Shown here: piece after piece, positions 34,121-43,495 of the stretch
How the letters are laid out: the number at the start of each line of letters is the position of its first letter
Numbering within the stretch: the stretch's first letter is position 1
From: an uncultured Atopobium sp.
GTDB lineage: Bacteria > Actinomycetota > Coriobacteriia > Coriobacteriales > Atopobiaceae
Assembly: GCA_947090525.1 (NCBI GenBank)
Contig: CAMUON010000001.1
Span: 558,001-622,000, forward strand
DNA length: 64,000 bases
Reading direction: 5' to 3'
Translations under genes and position numbers: made by a program
The notes under the pieces: generated by a model
What the model saw: only the letters and a program-made list of their open reading frames with translations
Databases searched by the model: none
What the model was told of the DNA's origin: nothing

Positions 34121-34753
34121 TTGCGCATAGCAGGAGGTATGTGGCGCAGACGAGAGCTTTTGACCCAAGAGGGTAGAGACACGCGCCCCACGCAAGCACG
34201 CGTGCGCGAATCATGCGCGTCTAGCGTGTTGCACGAATTTTCCCTCGATTTACATGGTGTCTCGGTATTTGATGCGTATGCAGGATCAGGCGCTTTAGGT
34301 TTTGAATTTCTCTCGCGCGGCGCAAAACAGCTGGTCGCAGTTGAGAAGAATCGCAAGTCCTTCGCCTGTCTCAAACAAAACGCCACAAAGCTCAAAGCAG
34401 AGCCTCATCTGTGTACGCTTTTGTATGCAGATGCGCTCCAGCCCCGCACGTACGAGCGGGTATTTCAGGCTTTGGCGGGATCGAAGATAGCGCTCGTGCT
34501 CCTCGATCCGCCCTATGCATTTCCTGTGAAAGATGCGCTGCAGCCGCTCTACCTCCTTAAAGAAGCGGGATGTTTGGATGAGCATGCGCGGGTGCTCTAT
34601 GAGCATGCGGCTTCTGATACCTTTTCTCCTCAAGATGTGCGCGCGCAGGAGCAGGTGCTTAACTGCTCGGTGAGCGTTTCTCGGCATATTTCTCACGGAA
34701 TTTGTGCGATTGAGATCTTGAGACTAGACCCTTTGACTGATCCTTTGGCTTGA
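34121..34753 (+). CDS. rsmD: 16S rRNA (guanine966-N2)-methyltransferase RsmD
   Basis: A 210-residue SAM-dependent methyltransferase. It begins RIAGGMWRRREL, has the RsmD phrase TRPTQARVRES, the SAM motif VFDAYAGSGALGFEFLSRGA and the catalytic LLDPPYAFP. It starts at a TTG at 34121 that sits 4 bases after a perfect AGGAGG. The family normally begins with this same RIIaG segment, so the TTG start is secure. It is followed by coaD, a pairing seen in many bacteria. Confidence 0.95.
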   Translation: MRIAGGMWRRRELLTQEGRDTRPTQARVRESCASSVLHEFSLDLHGVSVFDAYAGSGALGFEFLSRGAKQLVAVEKNRKSFACLKQNATKLKAEPHLCTLLYADALQPRTYERVFQALAGSKIALVLLDPPYAFPVKDALQPLYLLKEAGCLDEHARVLYEHAASDTFSPQDVRAQEQVLNCSVSVSRHISHGICAIEILRLDPLTDPLA

Positions 34754-34768
34754 CCCTTTGACTGATCC
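34727..34768. repeat. Tandem 17-bp duplication across the rsmD stop codon
   Basis: GACCCTTTGACTGATCC occurs at 34727-34743 and 34752-34768 (25-base period), with further degenerate pieces up to about 34798. The first copy is inside the last codons of rsmD and encodes its tail (LDPLTDPLA); the second is outside. The duplication may have extended or moved the stop codon. Confidence 0.85.
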
Positions 34769-34887
34769 GTTGCTTGGCCCGTTGATCCTTTAGTTTGGCC
34801 CACCGTTGTGCCCGCTATTTGATTTATCTGCAGCTAAACACCTTTTGTACTATTTCTCGGCGTAGTCCTCACAAGAAAGAAGAAGAT

Positions 34888-35394
34888 ATGAAACACGAGA
34901 TCACGCATGTTGTTGTCCCGGGAACCTTTGATCCTATTACCCTGGGGCATCTCGATGTTATAGCGCGCGCTTGCCGCATGTTTGACACAGTTACCGTAGG
35001 CGTTGCTGCGTCTTTGAATAAGCGTGGGTTAGGCACGACCTTTACGCTGGATGAACGCGTGGAGATGGTACGGGAGGCATTGCGCGCTGCCGGGCTTTTG
35101 TCGGTTGAAGTTCTACCGTTTTCTGGGCTGTTGGTAGATTTTTGTCGTGAGCAGAAGGCGCTTGGCATTGTGAAAGGACTTCGTGCGATGACTGACTTTG
35201 AGTACGAATTGCAGCAAGCCGATCTTAACACACGTCTTTCTCCTCATATCGAGTCAATTTTTATTATGAGTAGCCCACAATTTGGCTATATTTCTTCCTC
35301 TGTTGTGAAGGAAGTTGCTGCTATGGGTGCTGATGCCTCTGCGCTTGTGCCCGCGTGTGTGAATGAGCGCTTGCACGTTCATTTTTCCAAATAA
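34888..35394 (+). CDS. coaD: Phosphopantetheine adenylyltransferase
   Basis: Transfers AMP to 4'-phosphopantetheine in coenzyme A synthesis. From the ATG at 34888 it is 168 residues, the normal family length, and begins next to the nucleotidyltransferase motif PGTFDPITLGHLDVIARA (TLGH at residues 18-21). The C-terminal SPQFGYISSSVVKEVA closes the active site. The open frame extends 31 codons further, but that part is unlike the family. A purine-rich AAGAAAGAAGAAG precedes the chosen start. Confidence 0.96.
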   Translation: MKHEITHVVVPGTFDPITLGHLDVIARACRMFDTVTVGVAASLNKRGLGTTFTLDERVEMVREALRAAGLLSVEVLPFSGLLVDFCREQKALGIVKGLRAMTDFEYELQQADLNTRLSPHIESIFIMSSPQFGYISSSVVKEVAAMGADASALVPACVNERLHVHFSK

Positions 35395-35624
35395 AAGCGT
35401 CGCAGGCGCTTGAGTAGTCGCTTTGTGCCTGTGTATACGTCTATCTCTAACGCCTCGCGCGTATGCTCACCGCGTGCGTTCGCTGCTCTTGTTGTGAACT
35501 TAAGGGTAACACTCACAAATGTGCTCCCCAGTTTTTTGAGTTTCTGATATTATTAAGCTGTGTGATCAGGAAAATGAAGATTATACGTAGCTATTGACCA
35601 CGTACTATGCGAAAGGAGCCCAGT

Positions 35625-36122
35625 ATGCAGCCGGGTGAGGAAATTGAGAACCTTGTTAGTGAACTAGAAGATTTAGTCTCCGAAGCAAAGACTCCGTTTG
35701 CCGCAGGACAGGGCAAAAAAATTGTTGACCAAGAAGACGTCTTCGCTATTCTCGACGAAATTCGTCGTGTATTTCCTCAGGAATTTACCGATGCGCGCCG
35801 CATTGTCAAGGAAGAGACCGAAACCCTTGATCGTGCGCAAAAGCAGGCGGATTCCATCATTGCCGATGCTCAACAACAGGCTGTCATTCTTGCCAGTGAC
35901 CAGGAAATCGTTCGCATAGCTCAACAAAAAGCTGATGAAGTCAAAGATCGTGCCGATCAATATGAGCGTGATACGCGCTACAACGCCGAGGAATATGCTG
36001 ATACCGTCCTTGCGCACCTCGAGGAGAATCTCAAATCCCTCACCAATTCGGTGACGCGCGTGCGCCAGACACTCAACGAAAATTCGGGCGATCGCAATCA
36101 GTCCAACAATGTGAACTGGTAG
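35625..36122 (+). CDS. Coiled-coil protein of unknown function
   Basis: A 165-residue acidic protein whose function I do not recognise. Residues 45-130 are predicted to form a long charged helix or coiled coil rich in Ala, Glu, Gln and Asp (LDRAQKQADSIIADAQQQA, then IAQQKADEVKDRADQYERD), similar in feel to DivIVA-like proteins and the b subunit of F-type ATPase but without a membrane helix. The C-terminal tail is Asn/Ser/Gln-rich. The ATG at 35625 follows AAAGGAG by 6 bases; an upstream in-frame ATG at 35607 lacks such a site. It lies between coaD and yceD-rpmF, which suggests a conserved housekeeping neighbourhood role, perhaps in cell shape or division (inference). Confidence 0.75.
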   Translation: MQPGEEIENLVSELEDLVSEAKTPFAAGQGKKIVDQEDVFAILDEIRRVFPQEFTDARRIVKEETETLDRAQKQADSIIADAQQQAVILASDQEIVRIAQQKADEVKDRADQYERDTRYNAEEYADTVLAHLEENLKSLTNSVTRVRQTLNENSGDRNQSNNVNW

Positions 36123-36148
36123 TTGTGTAAGTAGAAATAGCTGTACGT

Positions 36149-36748
36149 ATGAAAAAAACTATCGCCATTCTTGATGACCGACTCAGTATGCGCGGCTCGT
36201 GCGTTCCTTTTGAGCAACACATTGAAGAGAGTGCGTATGAGCTGGGCCCTCATCGTTTTACGCTTCCCCAAGGCATAGATCTTGCGCTTACCCTTACCAA
36301 TGCAGGCCAGGGGATTTTTGCATCCGGACTTCTTCGAGCAAAGGTAAGCGGGGTGTGTGATCGCTGTCTTGAGCCTTGCAGCTTTGATCTGGCGGCTGAG
36401 GTCGACGAATATTTCTTGTTTGAAGAGCCTGAGAACACGTCTACATTGTCCGAGGATGATGAGCTTGAGTATGGCCTTGTTTCGAGCGACAATTCAATCG
36501 ATCTCACGGATTGTCTGCAGGAGGCGCTGCTTAACGAAACGCCCTATATTGTGCTTTGTTCTCCTGATTGCAAAGGTCTTTGCGCGGGCTGTGGTGCTAA
36601 TCTCAATACGGCGGCTTGCGCTTGCGAAAACGGGGACACATCTGAGTCAGATGCGTTTCCGCTTTCCCACAATGCGCAAGAGCTGCTCAAGCTTCGTGAG
36701 CTTAAGCTCAAGCTTGACGGCTCGCAATCGTCTTCTAAGTCTAGTTAA
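36149..36748 (+). CDS. yceD: YceD/DUF177-family protein
   Basis: A 199-residue DUF177 protein. The family is associated with accumulation of 23S rRNA and is almost always encoded just upstream of rpmF, as here. Two cysteine pairs are visible, CDRCLEPC near residue 72 and CSPDCKGLCAGCG near 140, the latter a likely metal site. Between them is the acidic EEPENTSTLSEDDELE segment. The C-terminus is Ser-rich. Separated from rpmF by 205 bases. Confidence 0.88.
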   Translation: MKKTIAILDDRLSMRGSCVPFEQHIEESAYELGPHRFTLPQGIDLALTLTNAGQGIFASGLLRAKVSGVCDRCLEPCSFDLAAEVDEYFLFEEPENTSTLSEDDELEYGLVSSDNSIDLTDCLQEALLNETPYIVLCSPDCKGLCAGCGANLNTAACACENGDTSESDAFPLSHNAQELLKLRELKLKLDGSQSSSKSS

Positions 36749-36953
36749 GACGGTGCGCACGCAGATGTAATTCTCTTGTATATGCCTGCGCGCACTTGTA
36801 AAAGTTTGTAATACGTGTAAAATTTCTGATGTTGTAGATATGCACAGGGTGCCTTTTGCCAAACATGCTATAGTACATCCTTGCATGATTTTTCAAACTA
36901 CTGCTCAAGCACCTTGTGTCTTCGAGCTTTGTATTTGGTAAGAGAGGTAAGAG

Positions 36954-37133
36954 ATGGCAGTACCTAAGCAGAAAAAAGGCCGTGGTGCAACTCACACACG
37001 TCGTTCAGCAAATAGCAAACTCGGTGTAGCAGCTCGCTCCGTTTGTCCTCAGTGCAACGCAACGAAGCTTCCTCACCATGTATGCTCTAATTGCGGCTAT
37101 TACAAAGACCGCGAAGTTGTCACAACCGACTAA
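36954..37133 (+). CDS. rpmF: 50S ribosomal protein L32
   Basis: L32 of the large ribosomal subunit, 59 residues. It begins AVPKQKKGRGATHTRRSAN and carries a zinc ribbon with CPQC near residue 31 and CSNC near 44. The preceding GTAAGAGAGGTAAGAG provides the ribosome site. It follows yceD and precedes plsX, the classical order in many bacteria. Confidence 0.97.
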   Translation: MAVPKQKKGRGATHTRRSANSKLGVAARSVCPQCNATKLPHHVCSNCGYYKDREVVTTD

Positions 37134-37456
37134 TTTCATTTATATGAGTAGGAGGTCGATTCTTCACGGGATCGGCCTTTCTTCATTTAGAGCGCCTGCG
37201 TGCGCTTTGGCGTTTGGATATAGTTTTGAACATATTGGATACCGCGCGCTTGCTGCATATGCGTTTATCTTGATATTGCGCATGCATGTGCTTGTAGATC
37301 GATAATCTGCCTGGCAAGCTGAGTAGGTGAGTGCATACGTGGTAGCGCGTATGCGTCGCTTTGTATATGCGTGCATTCTTTTTAGCTCATTCACCTATAA
37401 AAAGCTTCTACAATCGGGCGGAAGCGCTTCGTTCAAAACCTAATGCAAGGAGTTGT
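37134..37456. other. Spacer between rpmF and plsX
   Basis: 323 bases without a convincing gene. There is a loose inverted repeat (GTCGATTCTTCACGGGATCGGCC near 37154 read as an imperfect hairpin) that may end the rpmF transcript. The final bases supply GCAAGGAG for plsX. The open frame running into plsX from 37361 looks non-coding. Confidence 0.5.
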
Positions 37457-38446
37457 ATGATCACCGTTTGTGTTGATGCGATGGGTGGAGATTCTGGCCC
37501 TGAACAGGTACTTCAGGGTATTCGTCTTGCTCTTCAAAAAGATCCTGAGCTGCAGGTGCTTGTGGTAGGTGCTCAAGCAATCGTTGAGCCCTTTTGTCAA
37601 GAAACGCCGCGCGCAGAGGCCCTCATCAGCACACAAACAATTTCTATGAGCGAACACCCTGCTACTGCGGTCCGCACGAAGCGCGATTCGAGCATTGTGC
37701 GCGGCTGCAAGGCTGTTAAGGAAGGGCGCGCGCAAGGGTTTTTCTCCGCAGGTTCTACGGGCGCGATCTTTGCAAGTGCAACTCTTGATATTGGCCGCTT
37801 AAAAGGCGTTCGTCGTCCTGCTCTTGCCTATGCGGTACCTGGCCTTTCTCAACATTCTTGCGTATTTCTCGATTTAGGCGCAAACGCTGATGCGCGCCCA
37901 CAGACGCTTTTGCAGTTTGCGCACATGGGTCGCGCGTACGCGCAAGCTATTTTGCATGTGTCCAATCCAAGCGTGGGCCTTTTGTCAAATGGTAAAGAAA
38001 GTACCAAGGGTTCTGAGGCAATTCTCGCTGCGCACGAGCTCTTGAGCCACGAGGGTTCATGGTTTGTGGGCAATTGCGAGCCAATGGAGCTCTTCATAGG
38101 ATCTGTCGATGTGGTGGTAAGCGATGGATTTACTGGAAATGTTGCGCTTAAAACCATCGAAGCGACCGTGAAATACCTGATAAAAAGCCTCAAAAATAAA
38201 GCTCAGCAATCGTTTTCTACAAAGCTCGGTCTTTTGCTTATACGCCCTGGTCTCAAAGAAATCATTCACACGCTCTCTGGCGATGAACAGGGGGGAGCTG
38301 TGCTTTTGGGCCTCAAAGCGCCTGTATTTGTGGGACACGGCTCGAGCTCTGCTAAGGCTGTCATGAATGGTACGCTTGCTTGCGCGTCTGCGATCAGACG
38401 CTCTCTTGTGCAAAAAATTAATGAGGATCTTGAGCAACTGCTTTAA
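37457..38446 (+). CDS. plsX: Phosphate acyltransferase PlsX
   Basis: Converts acyl-ACP to acyl-phosphate for PlsY in phospholipid synthesis; peripheral to the membrane. From ATG 37457 it has 329 residues, the usual size, and starts with the diagnostic VCVDAMGGDSGP. Other family segments are SMSEHPATAVRTKRDSS, FFSAGSTGAIFA and VSDGFTGNVALKTIEAT, ending with GLKAPVFVGHGSSSAKAV. GCAAGGAG lies just upstream. acpP follows after 222 bases. Confidence 0.97.
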   Translation: MITVCVDAMGGDSGPEQVLQGIRLALQKDPELQVLVVGAQAIVEPFCQETPRAEALISTQTISMSEHPATAVRTKRDSSIVRGCKAVKEGRAQGFFSAGSTGAIFASATLDIGRLKGVRRPALAYAVPGLSQHSCVFLDLGANADARPQTLLQFAHMGRAYAQAILHVSNPSVGLLSNGKESTKGSEAILAAHELLSHEGSWFVGNCEPMELFIGSVDVVVSDGFTGNVALKTIEATVKYLIKSLKNKAQQSFSTKLGLLLIRPGLKEIIHTLSGDEQGGAVLLGLKAPVFVGHGSSSAKAVMNGTLACASAIRRSLVQKINEDLEQLL

Positions 38447-38668
38447 GTTGCAGGTCATAGATTTTAGTCGTATGTTTACGCGCGCGGTGCCGTGTGCGTT
38501 TGACGTGCACGTTTGCCGCTTCGCGCTGGCGGTCGAGTGTCATACGTTTCTTTATCGATTCTTTGTGCATGCTCTCGTATTATCGCAGCATGCGCGCTAT
38601 ATTTGATAGCGTGAGTTTTATGTACAGCTCACAACACATTCGTATCTCTCGCTATCAAGGAGACACAC

Positions 38669-38905
38669 ATGGATCGCTCCGAAATTTTTGAACAGGTAAC
38701 GAGCCTTATCAGTTCTGAACTTGACATTGACAAAAGTACCCTTACGCTTCAGACAAATTTTGTAGATTTAGGTGCAGATTCGTTCGATTTGCTGACGCTC
38801 ATTACAGCATTTGAGGATGAATTTGGACGCACGCTTTCAGACGATGCGCTGCAAAATATACGTACCATTGCAGACTGTGTTGATGCGATTGCGAGCGCGC
38901 AGTAG
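38669..38905 (+). CDS. acpP: Acyl carrier protein
   Basis: A 78-residue acidic four-helix carrier. The phosphopantetheine attachment serine is Ser38 in LGADSFDLLTL. The usual DSLDxxEL signature has Phe after the serine and lacks the following Glu, so this is a mildly diverged version. AAGGAG lies 8 bases upstream. Its place between plsX and rnc is that of the main fatty-acid ACP in Gram-positive bacteria, but fabD and fabG are absent here and a second ACP elsewhere is possible. Confidence 0.93.
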   Translation: MDRSEIFEQVTSLISSELDIDKSTLTLQTNFVDLGADSFDLLTLITAFEDEFGRTLSDDALQNIRTIADCVDAIASAQ

Positions 38906-38950
38906 CTTTTTGAGTGCGTTCGCGCACCCATCGGCTGGTACTTGAGTGCT

Positions 38951-38986
38951 TTGAGAACGTTGAGAACGTTGAGAACGTTGAGAACT
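38951..38986. repeat. Four 9-bp tandem repeats after acpP
   Basis: The unit TTGAGAACG is repeated four times without interruption, the last copy with one mismatch. It starts 45 bases after the acpP stop codon. No gene function is apparent; it is another short tandem array in an intergenic spacer. Confidence 0.9.
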
Positions 38987-39092
38987 TTGGTTTTTGCGCT
39001 TCTTCGCTGGCGAAGCCTCGTCCACACAGCAAGCTCGCTTGAGAATTTTGCATCTGCATGAGCTGTTCGTCTTATATGACTAAAAGGACATT

Positions 39093-39827
39093 ATGAATTT
39101 AGAAGAAAGAATCGCGTTTGCTGAGAACATTCTCGGCTATACATTTGAAAGCAAACAGCTTATTCAAGCTGCGATTACGCATCCTTCTGCAGTGGAAGGA
39201 CAGCCGGTTTCTGCGTCGTATGAGCGTCTTGAGTTTTTGGGCGATTCTATTTTGGGCGCGATTATCGCAACCGACATGTTCGAAAAATTCCCCGGCATGG
39301 ACGAAGGCGCACTTACGCGCATGAAAATTTCTCTGGTGAGCGGAAAGACGCTCTCTTGCGTTGCTGAAGAGTTGGGCATCGGCAAGTGCATCATCTTTGG
39401 CGAGTCCGAAAAAGGCACAGGTGTGCGCGGTTTTCATTCCGCTCTTGAAAATGTGTATGAGTCGCTGGTAGGAGCGGTGTATCTCGAAGGCGGCTATGAT
39501 CCCGCGGCTTCCTTCATACGTAAGACTCTCTCGCCTTACATGGTGCCTGAACTTGCGAAACATCCTATTTCTCCCAAGAGCCGCTTGCAGGAAATTTGTC
39601 AGCAGCGCTTTCACACAGCCCCTGTGTATCAGCTCGAAAAGGAGTCGGGTCCTGCACATGCCCCACAATTTACCTCGGCGGTCTTTGTTGACGGTGAATT
39701 TTTGGGCAGAGGATCAGGTTCGTCCAAAAAAGAATCGCAAAGCGTCGCTGCTTCCTTTGCGCTCGATAAACTCGACCCGAAGGATGAAGCGCTTCTCGCC
39801 TCAAAATCTGTGATTTCAAACTTATAA
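39093..39827 (+). CDS. rnc: Ribonuclease III
   Basis: A double-strand-specific endoribonuclease that processes rRNA precursors, 244 residues. The signature ERLEFLGDSILG is at residues 44-55 with catalytic acidic residues, and the second acidic motif is in ENVYESLVGAVYLEGGY. A C-terminal double-stranded RNA-binding domain covers about residues 155-230 (SPKSRLQEICQQ, GRGSGSSKKESQSVAA). AAAAGGAC precedes the ATG. It sits immediately upstream of smc, as in Bacillus. Confidence 0.97.
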   Translation: MNLEERIAFAENILGYTFESKQLIQAAITHPSAVEGQPVSASYERLEFLGDSILGAIIATDMFEKFPGMDEGALTRMKISLVSGKTLSCVAEELGIGKCIIFGESEKGTGVRGFHSALENVYESLVGAVYLEGGYDPAASFIRKTLSPYMVPELAKHPISPKSRLQEICQQRFHTAPVYQLEKESGPAHAPQFTSAVFVDGEFLGRGSGSSKKESQSVAASFALDKLDPKDEALLASKSVISNL

Positions 39828-39902
39828 ATCGCCTGTGCGTGTGCGTGCCTGCACACACTTCTGTGTCCATGCACGCACGCCCGCATACCAAAGGAGGGCT
39901 TG

Positions 39903-42900
39903 TTGTATCTCAAAACTCTTACCCTCAAGGGTTTTAAGTCATTTGCTGATACCACGACCTTGACGTTTGATCCTACTATGAGTGTTGTGGTGGGGCCAAA
40001 CGGGTCGGGCAAGTCCAATATTTCCGATGCAATTTTATGGGTATTGGGGGAGCAAAGCGCCAAAAACTTGCGCGGACAAGCGATGGAAGACGTCATTTTC
40101 GCAGGTTCTTCGAGTCGCCCTTCGGTAAGTTATGCGCAAGTAACTCTTGTTTTGGATAATTCCGATGGCACGCTTCCCTTTGACTTTAGCGACGTATCCA
40201 TCACGCGTAGAATGTATCGTTCAGGCGAAAGTGAATATCTCGTCAACAAAACCCGTGTTCGCTTGCGTGACATATACGATATTTTGCATGATTCCGGCCT
40301 TGGAAAAGACATGCGCACGGTCATTTCGCAAGGAAAACTCGATTCAATTCTTGTGAGCAAGCCGAGCGAGCGGGCACATCTCGTGGAGGATGCTGCCGGC
40401 ATCTCAAAGTCGCGCAAGCGTAAAGCCCTTGCAGAGAAAAAATTATCGCTTTTGACTTCGTATCTCTCTCGCGCCCGCACGCTCAAAAAAGAAGTCAATG
40501 CGCAGCTCATACCCATAGAGCGCCAAATGAAGCGCGCACGCAGTGCAAAAGAGCTCTCAGAGAAGCTTCAGGTGAGCAAAACAGTCCTTGCGGTCGATGA
40601 TCTCACGAACTTTAAAGCGCAATATACCGAGCTTGAAGAGCGCATTAAAGAGGGAAAAGCAACTGAAGACATTCTTTCCTGTAAGCGCGATGAAGCAAAA
40701 AAGACGCTTCGAAGCTATCAGGCTCTGCTTGAACAAAAGGGTCTTTTTGCAGGCGATTTAGCTGAATCAAGGCGCCGTATTCACGATATCGTGGGTCGTT
40801 TCGATTCCGATATGCGCCTTCTTTCCGAAAAAGGAAAGAATATGGTGGAGCGCATAAGCGAGCTCAGACGAAACCTATCGAATAGTGAGCATACGAAAAA
40901 AACTCTCGAAACTGAAGCCTCCGCGCTTGATACGCGTATAGATGACGCGAATGCTCGCATGCAGCATGCGCAAAATGAACTAAGTGAGCGCAGCATATCT
41001 CTTGAGCAAGCGCGCTCAAATGCAAGAGACGCTGCAAAACGTCTTCATGAACTCAAGGCAAAAGAAGCCGAGGTCATACGAGAGCGTGAGGCTGCGAGCT
41101 TGCAGCTGCAATCCACTCAGCGAGATATTACAGCACGTGAAGAGGAAGAAGCGCTTATTCAGGCGCGTGTGAGCGAGCTTACTCAACGTCAAAAAAGCTA
41201 TGAAGACGGCGAAAAAGAAAAAGCGCTCGCGCTTGACGAGACAAAGGATGCGCTCGGCCATGCGCAGGCGCATGCAAAGGAGCTCGCGCAGGAGCTTGAG
41301 GACGCGCGCGGGCGCACACGTGCGCTCGAGCACGAGCTAAAAGAGCAAGAAGATGCGCGGCTACGTACGCAGGCAGGGCTTGCAGCTGCGCAATCCTTGC
41401 TTAAGAGTAGTACACACACATCTTCGCGTCTCGACTACATACATGCCCATTTTGCAGATGAAATCGCAGGTAATGTTCTTGACCTCATTGAGGTTGATAA
41501 GGGATTTGAAGGGCTTGCGGCTACAGCCCTCGGCGAGAATTTATCTCTCATGCTCGTTAAAGACAAAACGGCTGTTCTTGATATGCTCAAAGTTTTGGGC
41601 GATAAAGAGGGCGCTGTTGCGTTTATACAAAGCGGGGAGGGCACTGAAGGCGCGGGCGCAGAGTCTGGCGCAGGGAATGCTGCAGATTTCGAAGATGCCA
41701 AAGATGACGAAGATGCCGCGCTTCCTTCCGAGCTTTTGGATAGAGCGCTCTTGTCTCGTATACATACGCCTTTGTTTGCACAAGCTGTTATAGCGCAGTT
41801 GCTTGCGAAGGTCTGTGTGGTCGATACTGCGCCTGAGGCGTATACGCTCTGGCAGCGCTATCCAGATTGCACCTTTGTGGCGCGCACAGGCGTTATCGTG
41901 TCTGCAGGGCGCATTCATTTTCAAGGAGACACAAGGTCATCAGCCCTTATTCAGGCAAAGCAAGAGATCCGCGAACTCACACCTCAGCTCTCAAAACTCG
42001 ATACGCTTTGTGCGGGGCTGCGCAGAGAGCTCGATGATCTGCAGACAAAAACGCACACACTTTCTCAGAATCTTTTGGACGCTAAGTCGGAAGAGCTTGA
42101 GCGCACGGGCAAAAAAGACCAGCTTATGCGTGAGATTCAGGATCTAAAGCAAAAACGCCAAGATCTCGTACAGGAGCTTGCCTCGCTTGAGGAAAAGAAA
42201 ACAGTCGTTTCTGAGAGATTACAGAGCGCACGCACGCAGGCTTCGTCAGCTGAACATGCTTATTCTGAAGCACATGCCGCGCTCGATTCCATAGCTCAGC
42301 TCGTCGGCGAAGCGAAGAGTGCCCGCGATGAGGCCTATCAAAAAGAACGTGAGTATGATCGTCAACTTTCCCAGCTCAAGCTTGAGCGCGTGCGCGCTGA
42401 GGAGCAGTTGCGCTCAGCCAAAACACGCCGCACACAGATTGAACAAGACCGGCTCAAGATAAAGCAGCAGATTTGCGATCTGAGACAAAGTGCAAGTGCG
42501 CTCAATATCATGCGTCTTCGTGTAGATCCCCTGTACAAGCGCTATGAATTGCTCTTTGATGCAGCGTCTGCGCTTGCGAATAAGCTTGCAAGTACGGCAA
42601 GTCTTGCCGAAGCCGATTCGCGCGCCCTCAAAGATACAATTCATGGTGCAGAAAACGACGTTACCGATGCCGAAACTAAGCTTGAGCGTGCACACGCAGA
42701 AACCGAAAAGCTCGTGCTTGCAAAGACCACGATAGAAGCCGAGGTTAAGCACGTAATGAGCACAATAGAACACTTGGGCATGGACATGGACCAAGCTCTT
42801 GAGCTTGAGCGTGTAGAAGATCGCGAGCTTCTGGAGGCGCAAATCGCGCATATGGAGCAGGAACTTGCGCATCTCGGCCCAGTGAATGAGATGGCACTCG

Positions 42901-43493
42901 AAGAGTATGCACGCATACGCGCGCGCTTTGATTTTATTTCTGCGCAGGTAGATGACCTAAAAGCTGCACAGCTGAGTTTGATGAAAATTACGCGCGCAAT
43001 TGATAAAAAGATGCATGCCCGTTTTATGTCCATATTTAAGCAGGTAGACCACAATTTCCAGGAAATATTTGGGCTTCTGTTCCCGGGAGGATCTGCGCAT
43101 CTGGAGCTTCTGTCCTCGGAAGAAGAGGATGCAGCGCCCGCGCTTGAAATTTTCGTGCAGCCACGCGGCAAAAAGATTCAGACGATGTCGCTTCTTAGTG
43201 GTGGGGAAAAGTCTCTGTGTGCGCTTGCGCTTCTGTTTGCAACCTACAAAATACGCACTGTGCCTTTTTATGTATTTGACGAAATTGAAGCGGCTTTGGA
43301 TGATGTCAATTTGTCTAAGCTGCTCGTTGCGCTACAGGAAATGAAGAAAACAACGCAACTCATCGTGATTTCTCACCAGCGACGGACCATGGAAGAGGCA
43401 GACGTTCTCTGGGGCGTTTCGATGCATGCCGATGGCGTGAGCACCTGCGTTAGCCAGCGTTTGAAAGATGCAAAACGGCAGAAGAAGGTTTAG
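39903..43493 (+). CDS. smc: Chromosome segregation ATPase SMC
   Basis: The central subunit of the bacterial condensin, 1196 residues. The N-terminal ATPase half begins YLKTLTLKGFKSFAD with Walker A GPNGSGKS at residues 31-38. Long coiled coils (about 170-490 and 660-1010) flank a hinge. The C-terminal half has signature LLSGGEKSLCALAL and Walker B FYVFDEIEAALDD. An acidic, Gly/Ala-rich stretch of about 30 residues (near 577-607) interrupts the hinge, which is unusual. The TTG at 39903 is preferred over one at 39900 because AAGGAGG then lies 5 bases away and the protein begins as the family does. The downstream partners scpA and scpB are not here. Confidence 0.97.
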   Translation: MYLKTLTLKGFKSFADTTTLTFDPTMSVVVGPNGSGKSNISDAILWVLGEQSAKNLRGQAMEDVIFAGSSSRPSVSYAQVTLVLDNSDGTLPFDFSDVSITRRMYRSGESEYLVNKTRVRLRDIYDILHDSGLGKDMRTVISQGKLDSILVSKPSERAHLVEDAAGISKSRKRKALAEKKLSLLTSYLSRARTLKKEVNAQLIPIERQMKRARSAKELSEKLQVSKTVLAVDDLTNFKAQYTELEERIKEGKATEDILSCKRDEAKKTLRSYQALLEQKGLFAGDLAESRRRIHDIVGRFDSDMRLLSEKGKNMVERISELRRNLSNSEHTKKTLETEASALDTRIDDANARMQHAQNELSERSISLEQARSNARDAAKRLHELKAKEAEVIREREAASLQLQSTQRDITAREEEEALIQARVSELTQRQKSYEDGEKEKALALDETKDALGHAQAHAKELAQELEDARGRTRALEHELKEQEDARLRTQAGLAAAQSLLKSSTHTSSRLDYIHAHFADEIAGNVLDLIEVDKGFEGLAATALGENLSLMLVKDKTAVLDMLKVLGDKEGAVAFIQSGEGTEGAGAESGAGNAADFEDAKDDEDAALPSELLDRALLSRIHTPLFAQAVIAQLLAKVCVVDTAPEAYTLWQRYPDCTFVARTGVIVSAGRIHFQGDTRSSALIQAKQEIRELTPQLSKLDTLCAGLRRELDDLQTKTHTLSQNLLDAKSEELERTGKKDQLMREIQDLKQKRQDLVQELASLEEKKTVVSERLQSARTQASSAEHAYSEAHAALDSIAQLVGEAKSARDEAYQKEREYDRQLSQLKLERVRAEEQLRSAKTRRTQIEQDRLKIKQQICDLRQSASALNIMRLRVDPLYKRYELLFDAASALANKLASTASLAEADSRALKDTIHGAENDVTDAETKLERAHAETEKLVLAKTTIEAEVKHVMSTIEHLGMDMDQALELERVEDRELLEAQIAHMEQELAHLGPVNEMALEEYARIRARFDFISAQVDDLKAAQLSLMKITRAIDKKMHARFMSIFKQVDHNFQEIFGLLFPGGSAHLELLSSEEEDAAPALEIFVQPRGKKIQTMSLLSGGEKSLCALALLFATYKIRTVPFYVFDEIEAALDDVNLSKLLVALQEMKKTTQLIVISHQRRTMEEADVLWGVSMHADGVSTCVSQRLKDAKRQKKV

Positions 43494-43495
43494 GG

